Origin: an uncultured Ectothiorhodospiraceae bacterium
GTDB lineage: Bacteria > Pseudomonadota > Gammaproteobacteria > UBA9214
DNA: 33,715 nucleotides
Assembly (NCBI GenBank): GCA_947258545.1
Contig: CAMYJI010000035.1
Span: forward strand, 1-33,715
Direction of reading: 5' to 3'
Shown piece after piece: positions 1-8,868 of the stretch. The position numbers were made by a program, and so were the translations under genes. How positions within the stretch are numbered: the first letter of the stretch is position 1; every line of letters begins with the position of its first letter. A model generated the notes under the pieces. It made no database searches. It was not told the origin of the DNA and worked only from the letters and a program-made list of their open reading frames with translations.

Positions 1-300
1 TTCATCTGCGAGGGTTTGCTGGCGCATTCTGTCGTTCTCCAGGACGTTTGAGTCAATAAGCCGTATTATGAACGAATTGACCAATTAATCAGAGCTTCCA
101 TAATTATGAAAAGTTAAGCTACATAGATTACCGTGTTCGCAAAGATCTGCTTCCACTCACCGATCGCCAGGTAATATGAACACCTGAAGCTTGGTCCTGT
201 TCATGGATCGGTAGACGATGGCGACTACGGTTGCTAAACGATGATTGCACTCCGTTTCTGCATATGGAGTTTGTGCTCCCCATGAACAAGGAGAAAAGAG
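1..300. other. Gene-free left edge, upstream of the PEP-CTERM gene
   Basis: No convincing coding frame is visible here. Positions 85-103 match, in inverted orientation, 19 bases at 25439-25457, the left end of a MITE-like element. This suggests an element end or relic lies here. A good ribosome binding site (AAGGAG, 288-293) sits at the right end and belongs to the next gene. Just before it, 264-283 can fold into a small hairpin (GGAG pairing with CTCC). Confidence 0.4.
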
Positions 301-957
301 ATGCGTAGGAAATACTGTACTTTTGCAGCGGCTCTAGGATTGGCTCTGGTCGGGGTGAGAGGAGCGGAGGCGACTGTGATGCTGTTCAACTCCCCAGACG
401 CTTTTACGGGAAACGAGACGCTGGTCGAGTTCGACGAACTTGGGGTCCCCCCGTCAAGGCCAATTGAATCGGGTAAGGGTGTAACGTTCTCCCTGCTTGA
501 GCAGAATACACTCATTGACACTGGCTTCGCCCCGACCGCAGCCAGAGCTCCCAACACCACATACGCTCGAGAGTTCCCTCCACGGGATGGCCCTATCTTC
601 CTTAACACAATCAACGTTAATGCCCTCGAAACCGATCTTCAGATTGATTTTGGGGAACAGGTGCGGCGTGTCTCGGCTGAGATTCGCAGCGGGCAGACCC
701 TCAATGAGGTTGACGATCTGACGTTCGAACTTTACCTGCGAGACATCTTAATCTCGGACCTCACGATACCAATCCGGGGTCAGGATGACTTTTTCTTCTA
801 CGGGCTCGAGAGTGATACCGATTTTGATAGGTGGGTGATCCGTCAACGTCCCGATGAGCGATTTGACCTCGAGAACCTGCGATTTGAAGTCCCCGAGCCG
901 GGGATACTGGTCATGCTTGGGGGGGGATTACTACTGCTTGTAATGCGTCGAAAATAG
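301..957 (+). CDS. PEP-CTERM sorting-domain protein, exported
   Basis: A 218-residue secreted protein of unknown specific function. The N-terminus (residues 1-25) is a signal peptide with basic MRRK, a hydrophobic stretch and a small-residue cleavage zone near GAEA. The C-terminus is a textbook PEP-CTERM tail: VPEPG at about 197-201, a hydrophobic helix, then MRRK. In this family the tail is recognised by an exosortase (EpsH/XrtA type), which processes proteins bound for the surface or an exopolysaccharide matrix. The middle is acidic and beta-rich, without cysteines that suggest a cofactor. The start is fixed by AAGGAG at 288-293, seven bases upstream of the ATG. No exosortase gene is in the window, so it must be elsewhere if the tail works. 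The PEP-CTERM call is secure; the biological role is unknown. Confidence 0.85.
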   Translation: MRRKYCTFAAALGLALVGVRGAEATVMLFNSPDAFTGNETLVEFDELGVPPSRPIESGKGVTFSLLEQNTLIDTGFAPTAARAPNTTYAREFPPRDGPIFLNTINVNALETDLQIDFGEQVRRVSAEIRSGQTLNEVDDLTFELYLRDILISDLTIPIRGQDDFFFYGLESDTDFDRWVIRQRPDERFDLENLRFEVPEPGILVMLGGGLLLLVMRRK

Positions 958-1524
958 CAGTTTCCTATCGCAGGAACCACTAAGCAGTTAGAGTATGTCA
1001 CTTCGTTTTTTCAGGCGCTCCTGTCATGTACGAGGCGATAATGGAGTTCTCTATCCTACCGCATCAGGCTATGTAGGTTCTTGTTAAGGGACGAATCAAT
1101 TTCTAATAGTGATTCTGTGATGGCCTTCAAATAGCCATTTTACGTCTGATGCTAAAGGTCCGAAACTGGCCGGTTGTCCCCGTTGCCAACCTCGTTGGCT
1201 GCCGGGTTCAAGAATACGTCGAACGGCAGTTTATCGGCTGGAATAGGACATTCCTGGGTAAACTGACTAGATTTTCAGTTGAACTCACCGGCCAAACTTG
1301 ACAGTCATAAATGACTCATTCTACCGTTCTCGCTTGTCTGTACTAATAACCAGGCTCGGATCGCGCAAGCAGCTAACGCTGTGGTGCAGACCGGCATTAT
1401 TGAAATACCGCGACAGGCCGACCAGTAGTTCCTGATAGACATTTATATTTTGGTACCTGAAGCAATTCAGCAAGTTTCGGAGTCGCTTATGAGAGCTCTG
1501 GCGTTGTTAAAGGAGATTAAGGTC
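958..1524. other. Intergenic stretch with no recognised gene
   Basis: About 570 bases without a supportable coding frame. An 8-base inverted pair, TGGCCGGT near 1168 and ACCGGCCA near 1288, brackets some 110 bases and gives the region the look of a decayed repeat or element, but no transposase could be recognised. The right end (1510-1515, AAGGAG) is the ribosome binding site of the SPFH gene. Confidence 0.3.
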
Positions 1525-2373
1525 ATGCGTTCTGCTGCAACGATATTTTTCAGTGTCCTGGTCATTACATTTCTCTATTTCTCGGTTGTTCTGATCGAGT
1601 CAGGCAATGTAGGTGTCAGGAAGACCCTCGGCAAGGTCAATTCGGAAGAGGACTCCCCCGGCCTCAATCTCAAGGTGCCCCTGGCCACCCGGATCACCGA
1701 GTTTGTCGGCAAGGAGATCGCCATCGACCTCACCGACCTGACACCCAAGGCGGCCGATAATCTCTCGTTGCGTGATATGGATGTCACGATCTTCTACAAG
1801 GCGGCCAGCGATCAGATTTCCGATCTGTATGTCAAGTATGCCAACGCTCACCAGTACGACCGGGAGTCCGACAGCTATTTCCCGGCCTATCGCCTGGTCT
1901 TCCGGGAGGCGCGCCGGGCCGCCTACGAGACGGTTGCCCAGATTGACTCGCTTACCATGCACAAGAAACGCGAACAGATCGCAGATTCCATCAAGAGCCG
2001 TCTGCTGGAAACCCTGGATAGCAACGACCCCGGCGTTTTCGAGGTAACCCGCGTGGTCATCCGCTCGGTGTTGACGGATCCCTCTATCGAGGAATCGATC
2101 CGTGAGGCGGTTGCCAACCAGAAGCGGCTGGAGGCCAAGCAGGTCATGGTCGAGATCGAGCGCAAGAATGCCGAGATCGAGGCGATTCGTGCGCAGGGGA
2201 TCGCGAATGCCAACGACATCATTAACAAAACCCTGACCAATGAATACCTGCAACATGAACTCAACCTTACCCTGCAGAAATTTGCCGAGACGGGCGCCAA
2301 TACCATCGTGGTACCTGCCAATATGCAAGGCTTCGACATGATTCTGCCAACCGACAAACTAATGAGGCAGTAA
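1525..2373 (+). CDS. Membrane-anchored SPFH/Band 7 (prohibitin-like) protein
   Basis: A 282-residue protein. It begins with one transmembrane helix (about residues 5-25, rich in F, L, V and I), followed by a Band 7/SPFH domain (about 28-200) starting ESGNVGVRKTLGKV. A charged Glu/Lys/Arg/Ala helix (about 200-245) follows and is likely coiled-coil. This is the architecture of prohibitin and HflK/C-like proteins, which form oligomeric rings on membranes and often modulate proteases or organise membrane domains. The window has no FtsH or HflK/HflC partner, so no specific role can be assigned. The frame is open further upstream, but the ATG at 1525 is preceded by AAGGAG with nine bases spacing and places the membrane helix at the N-terminus. 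It converges on the FimX-like gene. Confidence 0.75.
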   Translation: MRSAATIFFSVLVITFLYFSVVLIESGNVGVRKTLGKVNSEEDSPGLNLKVPLATRITEFVGKEIAIDLTDLTPKAADNLSLRDMDVTIFYKAASDQISDLYVKYANAHQYDRESDSYFPAYRLVFREARRAAYETVAQIDSLTMHKKREQIADSIKSRLLETLDSNDPGVFEVTRVVIRSVLTDPSIEESIREAVANQKRLEAKQVMVEIERKNAEIEAIRAQGIANANDIINKTLTNEYLQHELNLTLQKFAETGANTIVVPANMQGFDMILPTDKLMRQ

Positions 2374-2482
2374 GGCTTACCTGGATTTTTTTCTACTGTG
2401 ACATTGTCACGTCAGATTACCGGGGAGTAGCAGACAAGGCGGGATCAACCTGTTCGTCTGTTGATTTGTATCTGACCGGTGA

Positions 2483-4630
2483 TTATCTTTCGTCGGTCTC
2501 AATTATACCGGCAAGTGCGGCTTCATCCTCGAAGTCGTGCGTAAGGTCCTTGCTTGGTTCCTGTACAAGATTACCCTGTATGTAATCGATGCTGTATTGC
2601 CAGAGCATAACGAGACAATGGGCATCATCGACATGTTCGGCTATACACAATGTGTCGGTGCTCCGCGCGAGATCTACGATAGACTTTACTTTCTTCTGGT
2701 TGTCCTTACTGGTCGCAAGATTATTGATCAGCGAACCATCAATCTTCAGAAAATTCACGGACAGGTACTTGATAATTTCAGGCTTATTGGCATATCCGAA
2801 ATGCTCGATGGCCACCTTGCAGTCAAGGGCCTGCATGGCTTTTACAAATGCCTGTGTCTCGTGCGGCCTGTTTGCCGCAACCGATTCCGGTATTTCGAAA
2901 ATAACGGGGTCTCCCCTCAAGTTGTTTTCTTTCAGCTGCTGGGTGATCCACTCGGGAAGTTGTGGGTCAGCGAGTGTTTCGCCAGACAATTTGATGAAGA
3001 AGGATGTATTTTCCTCTTTCTTGTGCATGTCAGACAGCGCCTTGAATGCCATCTGGATCACCCGACGGTCAATTTCCATGATCAGGGGCGATTTTTCCGC
3101 CAGCGACAGGAATTGACCGGGCAAAATGACATGCCCTTTTTCATCGAGGACGCGAAGCAGAACCTCGTAGTGTCCTCCTGATTTGCCGTTCAGGCTAATG
3201 ACGGGCTGGTAGACCAGGTAAAACCGGTCCTCGTCAATCGTTTTTCTGACCATGTCGTCCATTTTTTCCTCGACTTCACGGTCGATTTGCGCGTCTATGG
3301 TTGTGCTGTGAACATGAATCTGGTTGCCGCCGGATGTGCGTGCGAGTTCGCAGGCAAGATCGGCACGCGAATGCGCATTCTGCGCATCATTTACATGCTC
3401 GTTGATGACGCATATACCGATACTGCAGGTTGTGCTGGTGGTGTGTTCATTAAAGTTCATGATGTGTTTTTCTATCTTGGTGCGCAGTGTCTCGGCGAGC
3501 TGATATGCGCCTTCCTTGTAGTTGTAATTGTTCAGGATCGTAAATGTATAGTCCCCAAACCTGGCAATTGTATTTTCTTGTCCGTAGATTTCCCTTATCA
3601 GACCGGCAATCTCACTGATTAGGGCGTCACTGTCTGAGACACCGATTTTCTCGCGAATCGCCTTGAAGTTGTCAAGCAGGACAAACGTAACCGCCTGGAA
3701 CATTCCTGATTTGACGCTGGTGCTAATGTCCTCCTCCAGCACTTGCATGAAATACTGGCGATTAAAAAGCCCGGTAATCATGTCATGGTGCTTGAACGTG
3801 TCCGGCAATGACTTGGGTATTTCCCGCTCGCCGCTGGTGTGAACCATGATTTGCGTGCAGAACTTGTTATCAAAACTGACTGCGGAAAATTCCATGTCTG
3901 CTTCAATTGGTCCTGCGTCATCCAGGTTCAGCTGTACCTTAAGCTTTGTAATATCATCGCTTGCAAACGGGTTATGCAATAACTTCGTGAGATTTACATT
4001 ATGGTGTAGATCAACCCAGTTCAGCAGCGGGGTGCCAATAATCTCGTCATCGTCATCAAAGCCAAGCAGGTTACTGTACGAGCGGTTGGCATAGATATGA
4101 ATGCCCTCGTGGATATATGCAATTGCTTTGCGGCTGTCTTCAGTCAGGTCTATGCAGCGGGCTTCATTTTCTCTCAGGGTGTTCTCAAGTTCGCTGATTC
4201 TGTGCTGCAGCTGGATTAACTCGAACTCATTCTCCAAGCGTCCGATCCTGCGATACAGCATGGCAGACCTGAGTTCCTTTTTGACCGTCCGCAGCAGGTT
4301 ATCTGATTGTCCGTTCTGGACAACGGCAGCCGCGCCGCAATTTTCAGCGGCAGTGACGCTGCGCTTCGTCAGCTTGCTGGCAATCACAATCAGTGGGATT
4401 TCATCGCTATCCTGCACAAGGAGGCTGATCACGGACTGCAGATCAGGCATATTTTCGCTCTTGCCGTACACCACGATATCCGGTCTTGAGGTGGCCAGGT
4501 GCTCTTCCAGTTGCTCGATGGTATCCGGCTGGATCGACTGCACCGAGTATCCTGCCTGTATAAGGACAGCGGCTTGTGCCTTGTGCTTGTCCTTTGTGGC
4601 TTCAATGATTAGAACGTCATGCGATTTCAT
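2483..4630 (-). CDS. FimX-like c-di-GMP receptor: REC-like, PAS, degenerate GGDEF, degenerate EAL
   Basis: A 715-residue multidomain protein. Residues 1-120 resemble a response-regulator receiver, 125-155 a coiled coil, 160-275 a PAS domain, 280-445 a GGDEF domain and 455-700 an EAL domain. The GGDEF signature reads FGDYTF (358-363), so cyclase activity is unlikely. EAL reads EVLLR (489-493), and the usual DDFG metal-binding stretch reads EHFG (609-612), so phosphodiesterase activity is also unlikely. LKIDG (628-632) and QGNL (685-688) are retained. The domain order, length and EVL variant match FimX, a Pseudomonas c-di-GMP-binding protein that controls type IV pilus assembly and twitching. 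The inference is a c-di-GMP effector, not an enzyme. No pilus genes are in the window. The leader just upstream of the ATG is purine-rich (GGGAAAAGA). Confidence 0.75.
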   Translation of the reverse strand: MKSHDVLIIEATKDKHKAQAAVLIQAGYSVQSIQPDTIEQLEEHLATSRPDIVVYGKSENMPDLQSVISLLVQDSDEIPLIVIASKLTKRSVTAAENCGAAAVVQNGQSDNLLRTVKKELRSAMLYRRIGRLENEFELIQLQHRISELENTLRENEARCIDLTEDSRKAIAYIHEGIHIYANRSYSNLLGFDDDDEIIGTPLLNWVDLHHNVNLTKLLHNPFASDDITKLKVQLNLDDAGPIEADMEFSAVSFDNKFCTQIMVHTSGEREIPKSLPDTFKHHDMITGLFNRQYFMQVLEEDISTSVKSGMFQAVTFVLLDNFKAIREKIGVSDSDALISEIAGLIREIYGQENTIARFGDYTFTILNNYNYKEGAYQLAETLRTKIEKHIMNFNEHTTSTTCSIGICVINEHVNDAQNAHSRADLACELARTSGGNQIHVHSTTIDAQIDREVEEKMDDMVRKTIDEDRFYLVYQPVISLNGKSGGHYEVLLRVLDEKGHVILPGQFLSLAEKSPLIMEIDRRVIQMAFKALSDMHKKEENTSFFIKLSGETLADPQLPEWITQQLKENNLRGDPVIFEIPESVAANRPHETQAFVKAMQALDCKVAIEHFGYANKPEIIKYLSVNFLKIDGSLINNLATSKDNQKKVKSIVDLARSTDTLCIAEHVDDAHCLVMLWQYSIDYIQGNLVQEPSKDLTHDFEDEAALAGIIETDER

Positions 4631-5024
4631 TCTTTTCCCAGACCGAGCCCATTCGACCGTAACGCCATATGTCCGCCGTGATCTAACGCCAGACTATCCA
4701 TGTACATCTACCTCTGATTACCATTTTCTTCGGCAGCAATGGACGGGTCTTGAGGAATTAGTAGGGCATGATCGATAGGGTCGACACGACTTAATATAGT
4801 CAGTCAGATTCCTGAATCGGCATTACACGGATGTTTTGATCCAGCCTATTCTATTGAAAAACCGGGAAATTCAGGGAAAACTTCCTTATAACAAAGCTCT
4901 CCTTATACAAAGCACAGTTCGATGCTTTGGGTGAGATTGCGTGTGCCCTCCTTAGATAATCCAGAGATTACTCATGCCCCCTCATATATGAAAAATATAA
5001 TTCGTCATATTCATACGCTCATAA
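4631..5024. other. Intergenic stretch between the FimX-like gene and the TPR remnant
   Basis: About 390 AT-rich bases with no supportable gene. It must hold the promoter of the leftward FimX-like gene, but no clear -35/-10 pair stands out. Two near-identical short direct repeats (4884-4898 and 4901-4914, both starting CCTTATA) lie close together. The stretch ends abruptly where protein-like sequence begins at 5025, consistent with an old deletion or insertion junction. Confidence 0.3.
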
Positions 5025-5300
5025 TTGGCCTATTACATCCTCGGCCATTACGAAGATGCCATCAGTACCTTCAGGAAGGGGATATCCTCCAATCCTGCAT
5101 CCGAACGCCTGCATGTCTGGCTGGCCGCAGCCTATGCACAGGCAGGCGAAATGGACGAGGCGGAATGGGAAGTCGACCAGATCCTTACCATGAACCCTGA
5201 CTTTTCGATAAAGCGTGTGCAGGACTCATTTCCATACAAATACGAGGCAGATCGGGAACATGTCCTTGATGGCCTTCGCAAGGCCGGTCTGCCATCCTGA
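5025..5300 (+). pseudogene. Truncated TPR C-terminus, probably of a TPR-containing adenylate/guanylate cyclase
   Basis: The readable frame (91 residues) starts inside a TPR helix: YYILGHYEDAISTF is TPR-like, followed by a second repeat (LHVWLAAAYAQAGEMDEAEW). The end (MNPDFSIKRV, then FPYKYEADREHVLDGLRKAG) resembles the C-termini of class III adenylate/guanylate cyclases that carry TPR repeats. A TAA stop (5022-5024) lies directly upstream in frame. There is no ATG and no ribosome binding site, only a TTG. The catalytic and sensor parts are missing. The TPR identity is clear. The cyclase parentage is inferred from the tail, and a free-standing small TPR protein is a less likely alternative. 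Confidence 0.6.
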
Positions 5301-5536
5301 AAGCGTGCACTGTGTTCGGCCATATCTGGCTGCCAGCTTGTTATCCAGGAATTGTCGGGGTACAGCGACGGGCGCCCAACCCGATCTGCATGAGTAATCG
5401 CTGTAGATGGCCCTCGCCCGATGCTGTCCAAGCCCCTGATAATTAACTGTCCGGCTCTGATAGAAGGCCTTTCCAGCCACACACTCGCCTGGAGTCTGGT
5501 AGTATTCAGGCTTGAGATTGACCCCAGATCCCCCTG

Positions 5537-7417
5537 ATGACCTACCCCCTGCTCAATAGCATCGACTCGCCGGCCGACCTGCGCCGCCTGGGGACTAGCG
5601 ACCTGGTGCAACTGGCCCATGAGCTGCGTGAATTCCTGATCGAGACGGTTTCCACCACGGGCGGCCACCTGTCGGCCGGTCTGGGCACGGTGGAGCTGAC
5701 CATCGCCCTGCACCACATCTATAACACCCCGGATGACCGCCTGGTGTGGGACATCGGTCACCAGGCCTATCCGCACAAGATCCTGACCGGGCGGCGCGAC
5801 CAGATGAATAGCCTGCGTCGGCAGAACGGCCTGAGCGGATTCCTGAGCCGCGCAGAGAGTGAATACGATGCCTTCGGCGCCGGCCATTCCAGCACCTCGA
5901 TCAGCGCGGCGCTGGGCATGGCAATGGCCTCCGCAGCCAGCGGGTCCGAACGCAGGACCGTCGCGATTATCGGCGATGGCGCCATGACCGCCGGGATGGC
6001 CTACGAAGCACTCAACAACGCCGGAGCCCAGGACTGCGATCTGCTGGTCGTCCTCAACGACAACGAGATGTCGATCTCGCCCAACCAGGGTGCGATGCAC
6101 AACTACCTGGCCCGCATCCTGTCGAGCCGCTTCTATACCGGCATGCGCGAGGGCAGCAAGAGCATCCTGAACAGGCTGCCCGGTGCCCGGGATTTCCTGG
6201 GACGTTGGGAGGAACACATGAAGGGCATGGTAATGCCCGGCACCCTGTTCGAGGAACTGGGCTTCAACTACATCGGCCCGATTGACGGCCATGACCTGCC
6301 CACCCTGTTGACCACGCTGAGCAACCTGCGTGGCATCAAGGGCCCCCAGTTCCTGCACGTGGTCACCCAGAAGGGCAAGGGCTACCACCCTGCCGAGAAG
6401 GACCCCTGCAACTACCATGGTGTATCGCCATTTGACCGGGAAACCGGCCAGCAGCAGTCAGTCGCCTCGAGCAAAACCTACACGCAGGTATTCGGTGACT
6501 GGATATGCGACATGGCGGCAGCCGATGAACACCTGACCGGCATCACGCCCGCCATGTGCGAGGGTTCCGGGCTCTCGGCCTTTGCAGAAAAATACCCGCA
6601 GCGCTATTACGATGTCGGCATCGCCGAGCAACATGCGCTGACATTTGCTGGCGGTCTGGCCTGCGAGGGTTATAAACCGGTCGTCGCGATCTATTCCACC
6701 TTCCTGCAACGCGCCTATGACCAGCTGATTCACGACATCGCCCTGCAGGACCTCGACGTGACACTGGCCATCGACCGTGCCGGCCTGGTCGGTGCCGACG
6801 GCGCCACCCATGCCGGTGTTTTCGACCTGGCGTTTCTGCGCTGTGTACCCAACATGGTGATCCTGGCGCCGGCGGATGAGAACGAATGCCGCCGGATGCT
6901 CACCACGGCCTACCGGCACACGGGCCCGGCCGCGGTACGCTACCCGCGCGGCACCGGGCCTGGCGTGCAGCCGGGTGATGACCTTGAAGCACTCCCCCTA
7001 GGCAAGGCCGAGGTCCGCCGCCAAGGCTCTGGAGTGGCCATTCTCGCCTTCGGCAGCCGCGTCAGCGCCGCACTCGAGGCCGCCGAAGCACTTGATGCAA
7101 CCATGATCAATATGCGTTTTATCAAGCCGCTGGATGAAGAGGCGATCCTCGCCGCGGTCAGCAGCCACGACCAGATTGTCACTGTCGAGGAACACGTCAT
7201 TGCCGGCGGTGCCGGCTCGGCCGTCAACGAGGTGCTAGCTGCCCACGGTTACCGCTGCCGGGTACTCAACCTCGGCATCCCCGATCGCTTTATCGGGCAT
7301 GGCAGCCACGCCGGACAACTGGCGGAATGCGGCCTGGATGCGGACGGTATCCGGCAGGCGATCACGGCCGTCCTGGCCGGTGAAGTGTCACCGGGCCCCC
7401 GCACACAGGCGAACTGA
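5537..7417 (+). CDS. dxs: 1-deoxy-D-xylulose-5-phosphate synthase
   Basis: Dxs condenses pyruvate and glyceraldehyde 3-phosphate into DXP, the first step of the MEP isoprenoid pathway, using thiamine diphosphate and Mg2+. The 626-residue length is usual for the family. Visible landmarks are GHQAYPHK (74-81), the ThDP-binding GDGAM at 146-150 ending in NDNEMSI (174-180), a transketolase pyrimidine-binding domain around [12 protein letters not shown] (356-367), and a C-terminal transketolase domain. The N-terminus [18 protein letters not shown] aligns with typical Dxs starts. No strong Shine-Dalgarno is visible, so translation may be modest or the leader unusual. It stands alone, with neither ispA nor xseB next to it, and is followed by a large inverted repeat. 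Confidence 0.97.
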   Translation: MTYPLLNSIDSPADLRRLGTSDLVQLAHELREFLIETVSTTGGHLSAGLGTVELTIALHHIYNTPDDRLVWDIGHQAYPHKILTGRRDQMNSLRRQNGLSGFLSRAESEYDAFGAGHSSTSISAALGMAMASAASGSERRTVAIIGDGAMTAGMAYEALNNAGAQDCDLLVVLNDNEMSISPNQGAMHNYLARILSSRFYTGMREGSKSILNRLPGARDFLGRWEEHMKGMVMPGTLFEELGFNYIGPIDGHDLPTLLTTLSNLRGIKGPQFLHVVTQKGKGYHPAEKDPCNYHGVSPFDRETGQQQSVASSKTYTQVFGDWICDMAAADEHLTGITPAMCEGSGLSAFAEKYPQRYYDVGIAEQHALTFAGGLACEGYKPVVAIYSTFLQRAYDQLIHDIALQDLDVTLAIDRAGLVGADGATHAGVFDLAFLRCVPNMVILAPADENECRRMLTTAYRHTGPAAVRYPRGTGPGVQPGDDLEALPLGKAEVRRQGSGVAILAFGSRVSAALEAAEALDATMINMRFIKPLDEEAILAAVSSHDQIVTVEEHVIAGGAGSAVNEVLAAHGYRCRVLNLGIPDRFIGHGSHAGQLAECGLDADGIRQAITAVLAGEVSPGPRTQAN

Positions 7418-7725
7418 CAGGAGGGCGGTGGGTCATTGGAATAAAATCACTCACCGCAAAGGACGCAAAGAAAAACAATTATTAACCGCAGAGACGCGGA
7501 GCACGCAGAGAAATCAAAACAAAAATTATAAAAATAATTATTTCAAAAACCCCACGCCTCTCGGCTACTCATAAAGTGTTAACTAATTGTTTTATAGATA
7601 TTTTTTGAAGTTTTTCTCTGCGTGCTCCGCGTCTCCGCGGTGATATTGTTTTTGAACTAATTTTAGTTTTTTCGTCCTTTGAATCTTTGCGGTGAATAGG
7701 TGTTTGATTAGATAGCAAGACAGGC
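7418..7725. other. Intergenic stretch dominated by a nested inverted repeat
   Basis: No gene is present. Almost all of the space between the convergent dxs and ykgJ-like genes is occupied by a repeat with two pairs of arms and an AT-rich centre, listed separately. It could also act as a transcription barrier between the two genes. Confidence 0.6.
7451..7694. repeat. MITE-like nested inverted repeat ('accgcaaag/accgcagag' type)
   Basis: The inner arms are 7485-7513 and 7613-7641, 29 bases with one mismatch. The outer, looser arms start TCACCGCAAAG at 7451 and end CTTTGCGGTGA at 7694. The core between the inner arms is AT-rich and non-coding. The outer motif TCACCGCAAAG recurs at about 13852 and 29464, so this is a dispersed family, probably non-autonomous. 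Confidence 0.7.
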
Positions 7726-8697
7726 TCACTTGTCTTTGATGTCATCGCCCTCGTCGGGCATGTCATAGGCGGAAGAACTGACCTTCTCGGCGTCCGCCTC
7801 TTCCTGGCGACGTTCATGGATCCGTTCCTTGCGTTTCTCCAGCCGCTTCTCCCGGGCACCCTCCCTTATCGGGATGGTCATTTCACCGAACAGCACCTGT
7901 TTCAGAAAGCGCATGGCGAATGGCAGCAAGGCCTCATCATCGGACAGCAGTTTATCCATTTCGAGCTGGCCGGTGTCGAAGATCTCGGTGAAACCCTCGG
8001 TCTGGATGAATTCGCGGAACTTGTCCATGTCATAGCTGCACATGTCATAGAGCTGGATGCTGCGTCCCGAAGGCGCACCGACGGTAGGACCACTGGAGCG
8101 CTTCTTGAGAATAATGTCACGCCACTCGCGGTTCATCTCATCGTACTTCTCGACACCCTGCTCCGTGCGGTACTCGCGCACCGTCAACGTGCGTGGTTCC
8201 TCGTGCCCCTTGCAGTGCGGCTCCTTGACCACGAAGTACATGTCCTCGACACTTGCACTGTCCTTGGCACGCACACCCATGCAGCCGAGTGCATAGTAAC
8301 GGCAGGCGGTTGGTCGGTCCTCGTATACCGTGCAACCCTCCTCGCCGAGAAATACGCATTCCTTTGTACCGGGCTTGGTCATCAGTTTCAGACCGGGCAT
8401 GCCGTGGGCGTCCATCTGGAATGGCAGGGTGTGACGTGCAACAAACTCGTGCGATGTCATTTCAAGCCGCTGCTTCAGGCGAATGATGTCATAGGGCAGC
8501 AGCTGGATATCGATGTTGCGGCAGCACTCGTTGAAGCAGGAAATGCCCGGGTGGCAGTTAAACTGGAATTCGTCATCCAGCCCCAGCTGGGTCGGCTTGA
8601 TCGGACTCTCGAAGGGGATATCGCTGAACTTGCCCTCGAATATCTCTTCCGCGCCTTCGTACTCGCGCGGTTTATTGACAGGTTTTTTGTCACTCAT
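7726..8697 (-). CDS. YkgJ-family cysteine-cluster protein
   Basis: A 323-residue protein of the YkgJ (CxxCxxCC-like) family, whose members probably bind zinc or an Fe-S centre; the biochemical role is not established. Cysteines visible are C48, C54, C58 and C59 (CHPGISCFNECC), then a second group in ECVFLGEEGCTVYEDRP and ACRYYALGCMG. The C-terminal 40 residues are highly charged (Lys/Arg/Glu). The frame is open 14 codons further upstream, but MSDKKPVN at 8697 gives the natural N-terminus; its Shine-Dalgarno is weak. It is separated from aprA by a strong terminator, so it is probably its own transcription unit. Because it lies next to APS reductase genes, a link to Fe-S or sulfur metabolism is possible but is inference only. 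Confidence 0.8.
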   Translation of the reverse strand: MSDKKPVNKPREYEGAEEIFEGKFSDIPFESPIKPTQLGLDDEFQFNCHPGISCFNECCRNIDIQLLPYDIIRLKQRLEMTSHEFVARHTLPFQMDAHGMPGLKLMTKPGTKECVFLGEEGCTVYEDRPTACRYYALGCMGVRAKDSASVEDMYFVVKEPHCKGHEEPRTLTVREYRTEQGVEKYDEMNREWRDIILKKRSSGPTVGAPSGRSIQLYDMCSYDMDKFREFIQTEGFTEIFDTGQLEMDKLLSDDEALLPFAMRFLKQVLFGEMTIPIREGAREKRLEKRKERIHERRQEEADAEKVSSSAYDMPDEGDDIKDK

Positions 8698-8715
8698 GAT
8701 TCTACTATAGCCCGC

Positions 8716-8746
8716 GTAGGCCGGGTTTGCGCAGCACAATCCGGCA
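8716..8746 (+). repeat. Diverged REP-like sequence
   Basis: It starts GTAGGCCGGG and ends GCGCAGCACAATCCGG, closely resembling the GTAGCCCGGAT...GCGCAGCGCAATCCGG repeats around the RAYT gene. It lies just upstream of the YkgJ-like start codon. Confidence 0.5.
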
Positions 8747-8810
8747 TTGATAATGATGGTTTGTCGAGTTACGGCCCGGGCCTGACTCGACCCACAAATA
8801 CCTCAAAAGG

Positions 8811-8845
8811 AAAAAAGGCCGGACACCTTGCGGCATCCGGCCTTT
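8811..8845 (-). terminator. Rho-independent terminator of the sat-aprBA operon
   Basis: Read leftwards, the arms AAGGCCGGA and TCCGGCCTT pair perfectly, with a further CC/GG pair in the loop, and are followed by six T residues. It begins about 24 bases after the aprA stop codon. Confidence 0.92.
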
Positions 8846-8868
8846 GGTACTACTCCGTACGCTTCAGC

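Noticed and set aside
219..235. Sigma-54-like TGGC...TTGC pair upstream of the PEP-CTERM gene
   Set aside because: The spacing between GG and GC is eleven bases instead of ten, so it is not listed as a promoter.
1380..1440. A short minus-strand stretch reading like the end of a transposase (RYFNNAGLHHS)
   Set aside because: Too short, with no recognisable catalytic motif; it could be chance. A translated search would decide.
2398..2410. Perfect 13-base palindrome GTGACATTGTCAC between the convergent SPFH and FimX-like genes
   Set aside because: It looks like an operator half-site pair but lies downstream of both genes and has no T-run for a terminator.
4884..4914. Two close direct repeats starting CCTTATA
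   Set aside because: Only about 14 bases each in AT-rich DNA; no link to a gene or element end could be shown.
7451..7694. Possible CRISPR-like repeats
   Set aside because: The repeats are inverted and nested rather than regularly spaced direct repeats, and there are no cas genes.
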